From assembly GCA_035264365.1 (NCBI GenBank), contig DATFQI010000198.1, forward strand, positions 1 through 10,707: a stretch of DNA of 10,707 nucleotides. The letters are read 5' to 3'. The position numbers were made by a program, and so were the translations under genes. Source of the DNA: DATFQI01 sp035264365 (GTDB taxonomy: Bacteria; Actinomycetota; Thermoleophilia; Solirubrobacterales; Solirubrobacteraceae). Every line of letters starts with the position of its first letter. Position 1 is the first letter of the stretch. The notes below the pieces were generated by a model that saw only the letters and a program-made list of their open reading frames with translations, did not search any database and was not told the DNA's origin. Positions 1 to 6,209 of this stretch are shown here, piece by piece.

Positions 1-1239
1 GGCCGCCGCGGCGGCATCAGCGCGTTCGTGCTCGACTACTCGACCGAGGGCGTGACCGTCGAGAGCCGCAACGCCTTCATGGGCCTGCGCGGGATCGAGA
101 ACTCCGTCACCCGGCTCGAGAACGTCTTCGTGCCGGAGGAGAACCTGATCGGCAAGGAGGGCATGGGCCTCAAGATCGCGCTCTCCACGCTGAACACGGG
201 CCGCCTGGCACTGCCCGCGATCTGCGTCGGCAACGCCAAGTGGGCGACCAAGGTCGCGCGCGAGTGGTCGACCGAGCGCGTCCAGTGGGGCCAGCCGGTC
301 GGCAAGCACGACGCCGTCGCGCAGAAGATCGCCTACATCGCGGCGACCGCGTTCGGCCTCGAGGCGATGCTCGACGTCTCGTCGCGCCTGGCCGACGACA
401 AGAAGAACGACATCCGCATCGAGGCCGCTATCGCGAAGCTCTACGCCTCCGAGAACGGCTGGCAGGTGCTCGACGAGCTGATGCAGATCCGCGGCGGCCG
501 CGGCTACGAGACCGCCCAGTCGCTCAAGGACCGCGGCGAGAAGCCCGTGCCCGTCGAGGCGGCGCTGCGCGACATGCGCATCAACCGCATCTTCGAGGGC
601 TCGACCGAGATCATGCACCTGCTGATCGCGCGCGAGGCCGTCGACCAGCACCTGCAGGTGGCCGGCGAGATCCTCGAGGGCGACGGCGACCTCTCGACCA
701 AGGCCAAGGCGGCCGTCGGCGCGGGCAAGTTCTACGCCAAGTGGCTCCCGGGCCTCACCGTCGGCGACGGCCTCAAGCCCGGCTCCTACGACGAGTTCGG
801 CTCGCTGGCCACGCACCTGCGCTTCGTCGAGCGCCACTCGCGCAAGCTCGCGCGCACGACGTTCTACGCGATGGGACGCTGGCAGGCCAAGCTCGAGAAG
901 AAGCAGGCATTCCTCGGGCGGATCGTGGACATCGGCGCCGAGCTGTACGCGATCGCGTCCGCCGCGACGTACGCGAACACGATCAAGTCCGAGCGCCCCG
1001 ACCTCGCCGAGCAGGCCTTCGAGCTCGCCGACCTGTTCTGCAAGCAGGCCCGCGGGCGCGTGGACCGGCTCTTCGACGAGCTGTGGTCCAACACGGACGA
1101 CGCGAACTACGCGGGCGCCATGGGCGTGCTGGACGGCCGCTTCAAGTGGGTCGAGGAGGGCATCGCGGACCCGTCGGGCGACGGCCCGATGATCGCCTCC
1201 CAGCCCGACTCGGTCGATGACCGCGTGACGGCTTCCTGA
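1..1239 (+). CDS. Acyl-CoA dehydrogenase with C-terminal extension (5' truncated by window edge)
   Basis: The frame is open from base 1, so the N-terminus lies outside the window; 412 residues are visible. It oxidises an acyl-CoA to the trans-2-enoyl-CoA with FAD, the first step of beta-oxidation, probably in the cytoplasm. Visible are the end of the central beta domain (VFVPEENLIGKEGMG) and the C-terminal helical domain with RGGRGYE. The segment RINRIFEGSTEIMHLLIARE carries the glutamate (codon 595-597) at the position of the catalytic base of medium-chain acyl-CoA dehydrogenase. About 190 more residues follow, rich in helix-forming sequence, which makes this one of the long acyl-CoA dehydrogenases. 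From memory, the RGGRGYE...FEGSTEIM region resembles actinobacterial FadE10-type proteins; the family is secure, the subgroup is not. It ends 36 bp before the next gene, and no clear terminator follows. Confidence 0.93.
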   Translation, partial: GRRGGISAFVLDYSTEGVTVESRNAFMGLRGIENSVTRLENVFVPEENLIGKEGMGLKIALSTLNTGRLALPAICVGNAKWATKVAREWSTERVQWGQPVGKHDAVAQKIAYIAATAFGLEAMLDVSSRLADDKKNDIRIEAAIAKLYASENGWQVLDELMQIRGGRGYETAQSLKDRGEKPVPVEAALRDMRINRIFEGSTEIMHLLIAREAVDQHLQVAGEILEGDGDLSTKAKAAVGAGKFYAKWLPGLTVGDGLKPGSYDEFGSLATHLRFVERHSRKLARTTFYAMGRWQAKLEKKQAFLGRIVDIGAELYAIASAATYANTIKSERPDLAEQAFELADLFCKQARGRVDRLFDELWSNTDDANYAGAMGVLDGRFKWVEEGIADPSGDGPMIASQPDSVDDRVTAS

Positions 1240-1262
1240 CCTGATCGGACAGCGCGGGCGCG

Positions 1263-1268
1263 TACCCT
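1263..1268 (+). promoter_or_regulatory. Candidate -10 box for leaderless transcription of the 87-aa gene
   Basis: TACCCT fits the actinobacterial TANNNT -10 pattern. It ends seven bases before the GTG at 1276, which places the transcription start at or next to the start codon. There is no Shine-Dalgarno sequence in the 36-bp gap, which agrees with a leaderless mRNA. No convincing -35 box is visible; CTGATC at 1241-1246 is weak. Confidence 0.4.
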
Positions 1269-1275
1269 GAGCTGC

Positions 1276-1539
1276 GTGCCCGCGCTGCGCCGCCGTCCCC
1301 TGCCGAAGCCCGAGGAGATCCCCTGGGGCGAGCTGCGCCGCCGCTCCGCGATCGTCTTCCTCTGGCTGCAGGCGGGCTGGAACGCGCTCTCGGCGGACGA
1401 GCGCGAGCAGGTCCGGCAGCTGCTCGTGAAGTCGAAGGGGCGGCCGAACCGGCTCTCCAAGACGGAGGCGCGGCAACTCGGGCGCCTGGCCGGGCGCGCC
1501 GCCACCGCGGCCGCCGCCGCGCGCAAGCTGACGCGCTGA
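1276..1539 (+). CDS. Small basic protein of unknown function (87 aa)
   Basis: I cannot assign a function. The GTG start is chosen because it follows a TANNNT box at leaderless distance and because the upstream stop codon leaves little room for an earlier start. Visible are a basic proline-containing N-terminus (residues 1-26), a short hydrophobic stretch FLWLQAGW, then a charged segment LSADEREQVRQLLVKSKGRP followed by SKTEARQLGRLAGRA and an alanine/arginine-rich tail. The pattern 'hydrophobic helix, DEREQV, KSKGRP, L(S/T)xxE' looks like a small conserved actinobacterial family I have seen annotated only as hypothetical; this is recollection. There is no signal peptide and no convincing transmembrane helix. 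The third-position G/C bias matches neighbouring genes, which supports real coding. It lies between the acyl-CoA dehydrogenase and the SDR gene, with a palindrome just after its stop. Confidence 0.7.
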   Translation: MPALRRRPLPKPEEIPWGELRRRSAIVFLWLQAGWNALSADEREQVRQLLVKSKGRPNRLSKTEARQLGRLAGRAATAAAAARKLTR

Positions 1540-1545
1540 CACCCA

Positions 1546-1578
1546 GCGCAAGAAAGGTGTCTGACACCTTTCTTGCGC
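1546..1578. repeat. Perfect 33-bp palindrome (16-bp arms, 1-bp centre)
   Basis: GCGCAAGAAAGGTGTC, one T, then its exact reverse complement GACACCTTTCTTGCGC. It begins 6 bp after the stop of the 87-aa gene and ends 35 bp before the SDR start. As RNA it would form a near-perfect stem with a 3-nt loop and could end transcription, but no T-run follows. A GGTGTC/GACACC core of this kind also appears, as I recall, in dispersed REP-like palindromes of various bacteria. It could therefore be a copy of a genomic repeat rather than a dedicated terminator or operator. Confidence 0.85.
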
Positions 1579-1607
1579 GGTACGGGGTGGTACCAAGCGG
1601 GTATGGT
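1579..1607 (+). promoter_or_regulatory. Candidate promoter region of the SDR-TetR unit with a small inverted repeat
   Basis: Directly after the palindrome is the inverted repeat GGTAC (1579-1583), 6 bp, GTACC (1590-1594). TATGGT at 1602-1607 fits TANNNT and ends six bases before the ATG at 1614, the spacing expected for a leaderless mRNA. A weak GGTGG at 1605-1609 is the only ribosome-binding alternative. The inverted repeat would sit upstream of the -10 box, a sensible place for a repressor such as the TetR protein encoded downstream, but it is short and this is inference. Confidence 0.35.
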
Positions 1608-1613
1608 GGCCGC

Positions 1614-2531
1614 ATGGGACTCGAGAACAAGGTCGTGCTGATCACCGGCGCCGCACGCGGCATCGGCGCCGAGACCGCCCGCCGGGCGGTCGCGAAGGGC
1701 GCCCGCGTCTCGCTCGTGGGGCTGGAGCCGGAGCGCCTGCGGGCGCTCGCGGACGAGCTCGGCGAGCGCGCCGCCTGGTTCGAGGCCGACGTGACCGACC
1801 AGGCACAGGTCGATGGCGCGGTCGCCGGCACCGTCGCCGCGTTCGGTGGCATCGACGTCGTGCTCGCCAACGCCGGCGTCGGCAACAGCGGCACGGTCGC
1901 GATCACGCCTCCCGAGGTGCTCCTGCGCACGATCGAGATCAACCTCGACGGCGTCGTGCGCACCGTCTGCGCGACGCTGCCGCACATCACCGAGCGCCGC
2001 GGCTACGTGATGATCGTCTCCTCCACGGCGGCGTTCACGATGGCGCCGGGCATGGCCCCGTACGCCGCCTCGAAGGCCGCGGTCGAGCAGTTCGCCAACT
2101 GCCTGCGGCTCGAGGTCGCCCACAAGGGCGTCGACGTCGGCTCGGTGCACCCGGGCTGGATCGACACCGACCTCGTGCGCGAGCAGCGCAAGGACATCAA
2201 GACGTTCGACGAGGCGTTCGACAAGTTCCCTTGGCCGCTGAACGCGACGACCTCGGTCCAGGAGTGCGCCGACGCGATCGTCGCGGGGATGGAGCGCCGC
2301 AAGCGCCGCGTCTACGTGCCGCGCGCGATCGCCCTGGTGCAGGCGCTGCGGACGCTCACCACCGGCACCGTCGGCTACTTCGCCATGCGCCGCGAGACGA
2401 AGAAGATGGTGCCGCGGATGGAGGCCGAGGTGCAGGCGCTCGGGCGCTACTACGGGAGCTCGAGCGTGGCCATGCCGGCCGCGCCGCCCGCCGTGCAGGA
2501 GGCCGCGGAGAAGCGCGGGCAGGCGGCCTGA
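1614..2531 (+). CDS. Short-chain dehydrogenase/reductase (SDR), 305 aa
   Basis: A classical SDR, an NAD(P)-dependent oxidoreductase acting on alcohol or carbonyl groups; the substrate cannot be told from sequence. Visible are the cofactor motif TGAARGIG (residues 11-18), NAG (86-88), the structural Asn110, and the catalytic Ser137, Tyr150 and Lys154 in YAASK, followed by HPGWIDTD. It is longer than the usual 250 residues: after about residue 215 comes a basic segment (MERRKRRVYVPRAIALVQALR) and a C-terminal tail that may contact membrane or partner. Such C-terminally extended SDRs are frequent in lipid metabolism of mycobacteria and relatives. The ATG at 1614 is preferred over a GTG at 1557 because the latter lies inside the palindrome and would add a non-SDR leader. 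The stop TGA shares one base with the TetR start, so the two are co-transcribed. Confidence 0.93.
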   Translation: MGLENKVVLITGAARGIGAETARRAVAKGARVSLVGLEPERLRALADELGERAAWFEADVTDQAQVDGAVAGTVAAFGGIDVVLANAGVGNSGTVAITPPEVLLRTIEINLDGVVRTVCATLPHITERRGYVMIVSSTAAFTMAPGMAPYAASKAAVEQFANCLRLEVAHKGVDVGSVHPGWIDTDLVREQRKDIKTFDEAFDKFPWPLNATTSVQECADAIVAGMERRKRRVYVPRAIALVQALRTLTTGTVGYFAMRRETKKMVPRMEAEVQALGRYYGSSSVAMPAAPPAVQEAAEKRGQAA

Positions 2532-3130
2532 TGGCCGCGACCGTCACGCGGCCCGCGGCCGCGGGGCACCGCGCGCGCCTCACCGCGGGCCTCGCGACGG
2601 TGATCGCGGAGAAGGGCTACGCGGCGGTCACGATCGCCGACGTGGTGCGGGTCGCGCGCGTCTCCAAGCGCACCTTCTACGAGCACTTCGCCGACAAGGA
2701 GGCGTGCTTCCTCGCGCTCTACGCGGAGACCAGCGACGAGCTGATCGAGCTGATCGCGACGTCGGCCGCGACCGCCCCCGGCCCATGGCATGCGCGGATC
2801 GGGGCCGCCGCGCGCGCGTACTTCGAGCGCGTCGCCGACGAGCCGGAGCTGATCCGCGCCGCGATGCTGGAGATCCAGGCGGCCGGGCCCCGGGCGCGCG
2901 TGCTGCGGCGCGAGGTCACGCGCCGCTACGCCGAGCAGCTGCGAGCACTGTCGGCCGCCGCGGAGGCGGAAGGGGCCGGCGTCAGCGCTCTCTCCCCCGC
3001 GCTCGCGACCGCGGTCGTCGGTGGGCTCAACGAGCTGATGCTCGAGGCCGTCGAGGCGGGCCAGGCGGACCGGATGGGCGAGCTGGCCGATGCGGCCACG
3101 GAGCTGATCCGGGCCGTGCTGACGCGCTAG
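2531..3130 (+). CDS. TetR/AcrR-family transcriptional regulator, 199 aa
   Basis: The N-terminal region has the TetR helix-turn-helix: helix 1 around residues 13-28, then TIADVVRVARVSKRTFYEHF at about 34-53 and the DKEACFLALY start of helix 4. The remaining roughly 140 residues are alanine-rich helices forming the ligand-binding and dimer domain, which is variable in this family. The usual mechanism is repression relieved by a small ligand. The start ATG overlaps the SDR stop (TGATG), so it is translated with the SDR and may control that unit and itself; a short inverted repeat upstream of the SDR is one possible site. The position next to lipid genes suggests an acyl-CoA or other lipophilic ligand, but this is inference. 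Confidence 0.92.
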   Translation: MAATVTRPAAAGHRARLTAGLATVIAEKGYAAVTIADVVRVARVSKRTFYEHFADKEACFLALYAETSDELIELIATSAATAPGPWHARIGAAARAYFERVADEPELIRAAMLEIQAAGPRARVLRREVTRRYAEQLRALSAAAEAEGAGVSALSPALATAVVGGLNELMLEAVEAGQADRMGELADAATELIRAVLTR

Positions 3131-3195
3131 GCGCCGGTCAACGTCAACTGCGGCTGGGTAAGGGGTGAGGGTGCCGGCCGGCCGTCGGAATCCGG

Positions 3196-3244
3196 CGGGT
3201 GGAGACCGTTGACCCCGCTATGGCGTGCAAACGGTCGCCACCCG
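3196..3244. terminator. Long hairpin between convergent genes, possible bidirectional terminator
   Basis: Arms CGGGTGGAGACCGTT (3196-3210) and AACGGTCGCCACCCG (3230-3244) pair over 15 positions with one mismatch (3203/3237). The 19-nt loop contains a nested CGC-TATG-GCG (3216-3225). It lies in the 124-bp gap between the TetR gene (+) and the 109-aa gene (-), where a shared terminator is expected. No T-run flanks it on either side, so an intrinsic terminator of the E. coli type is not shown. Alternatives are a dispersed intergenic repeat or a structured RNA element. The rest of the gap holds only a GCCGGCCGGC run. Confidence 0.5.
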
Positions 3245-3254
3245 GGCAAGGCAT

Positions 3255-3584
3255 CTACAAAGCGGCCAGCGCGGCCGAAGCGAGCGAGCGGCTCTCCTCC
3301 CAGCGCGGGTCGTCGAGCAGCGCCGAGTCGCTCCAGACCGCCTCGTCTTCGAGCAACGCCTCGTGATGCCGGTCGAAGGCCGCCAGCCGCCGGAACGCCT
3401 CGCCGTCGATCACGCCGGCGGCGCGCAAGCCCGGCGCCAGGTGCGCGATGTCCTCGTGGATGTGGCGCAGCTGCTCGGCGGCGCCGCCGGGCAGGCGCTC
3501 GAGCTGCTCGTCCGCCGGCCGGGCGGCCATCGCCAGCGACTCCCGCACCGTCCGCAGCTGGGCGTGCGGGTCGGGCAGGGTCAC
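3255..3584 (-). CDS. Protein of unknown function coupled to the MerR-like gene, 109 aa
   Basis: I do not recognise a named family. The GTG start overlaps the stop of the MerR-like gene by 4 bp (GTGA), the same arrangement as the two upstream junctions, which supports it as a real, translationally coupled gene. The protein is soluble and mostly helical, with no signal peptide or membrane segment. Visible features are an acidic, His-containing middle (RHIHEDIAHLAPGL), a DRHHEALLEDEAVW segment, and a C-terminal VWSDSALLDDPRWEESRSLA followed by an alanine/leucine helix. The W-x(3)-AL-x(2)-DPRWE-x(2)-R pattern looks like a conserved motif. Its place as the last gene of a beta-oxidation operon and directly after a regulator suggests an accessory or regulatory partner; this is inference only. 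Confidence 0.72.
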   Translation of the reverse strand: MTLPDPHAQLRTVRESLAMAARPADEQLERLPGGAAEQLRHIHEDIAHLAPGLRAAGVIDGEAFRRLAAFDRHHEALLEDEAVWSDSALLDDPRWEESRSLASAALAAL

Positions 3585-3940
3585 CTGGACAGGGCGCGGT
3601 CGAAGAGCGCGGCGACCTCGCGCATCGCCGGCGCGGCGTGACGGGCTGCGGCCTCCGAGATGCCGCAGCGCGCGGCGACGTCCTCGGGCGGGATCGGCGG
3701 CGCGTCGGCGGAGCCGCCGAGCAGGTACGCGATCGCCTCGAGGTTGAAGCCCTCGGCCTGCATCGCGCGGATGAGCGCGAGCCGCTCGAGGTGCTCGGCG
3801 CCGTAGTAGCCGGTGCGGGCGACCATGTGGGGCGGCGCGAGCAACCCGCGCGCCGCGTGGTTGCGGACGTTGCGCACCGTCATCCCGGCGGCCGCGGCGA
3901 GCTCGCCGATCGTCAGCCGGGGCTCCGGCTCGGGGCTCAT
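3581..3940 (-). CDS. Small MerR-like transcriptional regulator, 119 aa
   Basis: Residues 9-75 match a MerR-type winged helix-turn-helix: LTIGELAAAAGMTVRNVRNH (HTH), ARGLLAPP turn, TGYYGAEHLERLALIRAMQAEGF and NLEAIAYLLGG. The usual 'TLRYYE' recognition stretch is replaced by NVRNHAA, so it is a divergent member. The remaining 40 residues (PPIPPEDVAARCGISEAAAR...) are too short for a large effector domain and contain one cysteine. The ATG overlaps the stop of the hydratase gene (ATGA), and GAGG lies 4 bases before it. Its position in the fabG4-htdX operon suggests control of the beta-oxidation locus, possibly through the palindromes at 6198-6229; this is inference. MerR proteins usually bind between promoter elements and bend DNA to activate or repress. 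Confidence 0.85.
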   Translation of the reverse strand: MSPEPEPRLTIGELAAAAGMTVRNVRNHAARGLLAPPHMVARTGYYGAEHLERLALIRAMQAEGFNLEAIAYLLGGSADAPPIPPEDVAARCGISEAAARHAAPAMREVAALFDRALSR

Positions 3941-4857
3941 GCGTCCTCGTCCAGCTCCCCGCTCAGGTGCGGCTTGCCGCTGCTCGCGTCGCGTACCTCG
4001 AAGGCGCCGCCGTCGCGCACGCCGAACGCGACCTGCGCGGGCAGGAACAGCGGCAGCTTGAAGCGCACGGAGACCGCGAACGCCGCGGGCAGCGAGGGCT
4101 CGAGCTCGGCGAGGCAGCGCGCCTTGAGCCACATGCCGTGCCCGATCGGCCGCGGCATGCCGAACAGCTTCGCGCTCCAGCCGTGCAGGTGGATCGGGTT
4201 GCGGTCGCCGGAGACCGCCCCGTAGCGGCGGCCGATGTCGCCCGGCACGCGCCAGTGCGCGCGGGCCGGCGCGGGCGCCTCGCGCTCGCCGCCGGGCTTG
4301 CCGGAGCCGGACGGCTTGCCGCCGCCCGCGGGGTTGCCGGAGCCGGACGGCTTCCCGCCGCCCGCGGGCTTGCCGTGCCGGTGCAGGTAGACGTTGCGCG
4401 AGCGCCACACCGGCTCCTGCCCCACGCGCGCCTCGGCGGCCATCGCGAACTGGGTGCCGCGGTCGTGCGGCTCGAGGTCCTGCGCGCGCACGCGCACCGT
4501 CAGCGGCTCGCCCGCGCCGACCGGCCGCAGCTGCTCGATCTCGTTGCCGATGTGCACGAGCCCGAGCAGCGGGAACGGGAACGCGCGCTCGGCCATGATC
4601 CGCACGGCCAGCGGGAAGGCGACGATGTGCGGGTAGGTCGGCGGCAGCACCTCGTCGCGCGCGAACCCGCAGACCTCGTTGTAGGCGGCGAGGTGGTCGC
4701 GGTCGGTCTCGACGTCGCGGACCTCCAGCTCGGTGTCCGGCAGCTCGCGAGCGCCGCCGCCGCCGACCAGCGGCAGCTTGCGCAGCAGCGGCACGCCGAC
4801 CGCGCGCGGGTAGAGCGCGGTCAGGCTCGGCGGGCTGTCCAGCTCGCGGACGGTCAT
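3937..4857 (-). CDS. htdX: MaoC-like (R)-specific enoyl-CoA hydratase, HtdX type, 306 aa
   Basis: Double-hotdog (R)-specific hydratase that adds water to trans-2-enoyl-CoA (or removes it from (R)-3-hydroxyacyl-CoA). The catalytic hydratase-2 motif YGAVSGDRNPIHLH is at residues 212-225, with Asp218 and His223 as the expected catalytic pair. It lies in the C-terminal hotdog; the N-terminal half (about 40-160) is the degenerate hotdog. Between them, residues 162-189 form a Gly/Pro/Lys/Ser linker made of a 12-residue tandem repeat, encoded by a 36-bp DNA repeat. This largely explains why it is longer than M. tuberculosis HtdX (about 280 residues, as I recall). ATG at 4857 overlaps the fabG4-like stop by 4 bp, and its own stop overlaps the MerR-like start by 4 bp. 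Gene order with fabG4 and fadA2 matches Rv0241c-Rv0243. Confidence 0.9.
   Translation of the reverse strand: MTVRELDSPPSLTALYPRAVGVPLLRKLPLVGGGGARELPDTELEVRDVETDRDHLAAYNEVCGFARDEVLPPTYPHIVAFPLAVRIMAERAFPFPLLGLVHIGNEIEQLRPVGAGEPLTVRVRAQDLEPHDRGTQFAMAAEARVGQEPVWRSRNVYLHRHGKPAGGGKPSGSGNPAGGGKPSGSGKPGGEREAPAPARAHWRVPGDIGRRYGAVSGDRNPIHLHGWSAKLFGMPRPIGHGMWLKARCLAELEPSLPAAFAVSVRFKLPLFLPAQVAFGVRDGGAFEVRDASSGKPHLSGELDEDA
4298..4369 (-). repeat. Two tandem copies of a 36-bp unit inside the hydratase gene
   Basis: Units 4298-4333 and 4334-4369 match at 34 of 36 bases; the differences are at unit positions 21 and 36. A partial third copy (TTGCCG) starts at 4370. Being a multiple of three it stays in frame and encodes two successive 12-residue blocks of the type G(K/N)PAGGGKPSGS in the linker between the two hotdog domains. 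Its form suggests slippage or unequal recombination, so copy number may vary between strains. Confidence 0.88.
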
Positions 4858-6191
4858 GCCCCGATCAAGCTCTGGCCGCAGACGCGCACGACGTTGCCGT
4901 TGACGCCGCCCGAGGCCGGGCTCGCCAGCCACGCGATCGTCTCCGCGACGTCGACGGGCTGCCCGCCCTGGGCGACCGAGTTCATCCGCCGCCCCGCCTC
5001 GCGCGTGCCGAGCGGCATCGCGGCGGTCATCTTCGTCTCGATGAAGCCCGGGGCGACCGCGTTGATGGTCTGGCCCTTGTCCGCGAGCACCGGCGCCAGC
5101 GTCTCGACGATGCCGATCACGCCCGCCTTCGAGGCGCCGTAGTTGGTCTGCCCGCGGTTGCCGGCGATCCCGCCGATCGAGGAGACCGTGACGATCCGGC
5201 CGCCCTCGCGCAGCACCCCGCCTTCGACGAGCATCTCGTTCAGCCGCTCCTGCGCCGTCAGGTTGATCGCCAGCACCAGGTCCCATTCGTCCTCGCTCAT
5301 GCGCGCGACGGTCCGGTCGCGCGTCACGCCGGCGTTGTGGATCACGGCGTCGGCGCCACCGTGGCGCTCCTTCAACTGCTCGGCGAGCCGCGCCGGAGCG
5401 TCCTCCTCGGTGATGTCGAGCAGTAGCGACGAGCCGCCGACCTCGTTGACCACCTCGGCGAGCTCCTCGCCCTGGGCGGGCACGTCGACGCCGACGATCG
5501 TCGCGCCGTCGCGCGCCAGCGTGCGCGCGATCGCGGCGCCGATCCCGCGCGAGGCGCCGGTGACGACGGCCACGCGGCCGGCCAGCGGCTGCTCCCAGTC
5601 CTGCGGGTCCGTCTTGGTGCCCGCCCCGATCCGGATCACCTGGCCCGAGACGTAGGCCGAGCGGGCGGAGAGCAGGAAGCGCAGCGTCGAGTCCGCGTTG
5701 GCCTCGGCGCCGGGCGCAACGTAGACGAGCTGGCCCGTGGCGCCCTGGCGCAGCTCCTTGGCGGCCGAGCGGACGAAGCCCTCGAGCGCCCGCTGGGCGA
5801 CGGCGGCGGGCCGCGACGCGGCGAGCTCGGGCGGCGTGCCGAGCACGACCAGGCGGCCGCTGGGCCCGAGCGAGCGGATCGTCTCGTGGAAGAACTCGTA
5901 GACCGCCTTGAGGCCGCCCGAGTCCTCGATGCCGGTCGCGTCGAAGACGAGCGCGCCGGACTTCACGTCCTCGTCGGCCACGACCTGGCGGATCTCCGCG
6001 CCGAGCGCGGCGAGCGTCGCGGCGACGGTCTCGCCCATGCGTCCGTCGCCACCGATCACGGCGGGTCCGGCCAGCGCGGGCTGGCCGGGCTCGTAGCGGC
6101 GCAGCGGGCGCGACTCGGGCAGTCCCAGGCGCTTGGCGATGAAGCGCCCAGGCGGGAGCGCGGTGAGCTGCTGGTAACGGTCTGAGGGCAT
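4854..6191 (-). CDS. fabG4: FabG4-like high-molecular-weight 3-oxoacyl-(ACP/CoA) reductase, 445 aa
   Basis: Two-domain SDR. Residues 1 to about 200 form a flavodoxin-like N-terminal domain lacking the classical cofactor motif. Residues 205-445 form a full ketoreductase with TGASRGIG (211-218), NAG (286-288), Asn310, catalytic Ser338, Tyr351 and Lys355 (YGASK), and PGFIETKM. This architecture and length fit mycobacterial FabG4 (Rv0242c, about 454 aa), which uses NADH and acts on 3-oxoacyl-CoA. In this locus it probably oxidises (R)-3-hydroxyacyl-CoA to 3-oxoacyl-CoA, the third beta-oxidation step, or runs in reverse. The ATG at 6191 is chosen because GAGG stands six bases upstream and the protein then begins MPSDRYQQL; a GTG further upstream would run into the thiolase gene. 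First gene of the leftward operon; its stop overlaps the hydratase start (ATGA). Confidence 0.94.
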   Translation of the reverse strand: MPSDRYQQLTALPPGRFIAKRLGLPESRPLRRYEPGQPALAGPAVIGGDGRMGETVAATLAALGAEIRQVVADEDVKSGALVFDATGIEDSGGLKAVYEFFHETIRSLGPSGRLVVLGTPPELAASRPAAVAQRALEGFVRSAAKELRQGATGQLVYVAPGAEANADSTLRFLLSARSAYVSGQVIRIGAGTKTDPQDWEQPLAGRVAVVTGASRGIGAAIARTLARDGATIVGVDVPAQGEELAEVVNEVGGSSLLLDITEEDAPARLAEQLKERHGGADAVIHNAGVTRDRTVARMSEDEWDLVLAINLTAQERLNEMLVEGGVLREGGRIVTVSSIGGIAGNRGQTNYGASKAGVIGIVETLAPVLADKGQTINAVAPGFIETKMTAAMPLGTREAGRRMNSVAQGGQPVDVAETIAWLASPASGGVNGNVVRVCGQSLIGA

Positions 6192-6197
6192 ATCTAA

Positions 6198-6209
6198 CCT
6201 CGATCGAGG
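6198..6209. promoter_or_regulatory. 12-bp perfect palindrome in the divergent promoter, containing the fabG4 ribosome-binding site
   Basis: CCTCGATCGAGG is its own reverse complement. Read on the minus strand, its last four bases GAGG lie six bases before the fabG4-like ATG and serve as its Shine-Dalgarno site. It shares GG with the adjacent larger inverted repeat. It could be a second operator half or simply a chance palindrome built around the ribosome-binding site. Confidence 0.5.

Noticed and set aside
1557..1613. GTG start 57 bp upstream of the SDR ATG
   Set aside because: It lies within the perfect palindrome, would add 19 residues unlike any SDR N-terminus, and has no ribosome-binding site.
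1107..2150. Minus-strand open frame opposite the 87-aa gene and the SDR
   Set aside because: Antisense to a motif-complete SDR, crosses the palindrome and the intergenic gap, and resembles no protein family.
3209..4225. Long open frame on the plus strand opposite the 109-aa gene and the MerR-like gene
   Set aside because: Low-complexity Arg/Pro/Ala translation with no motif; the opposite strand has an HTH protein and hydratase with overlapping starts and stops.
4298..4377. CRISPR-like array
   Set aside because: The 36-bp units are directly adjacent with no spacers and lie in frame inside an enzyme gene.
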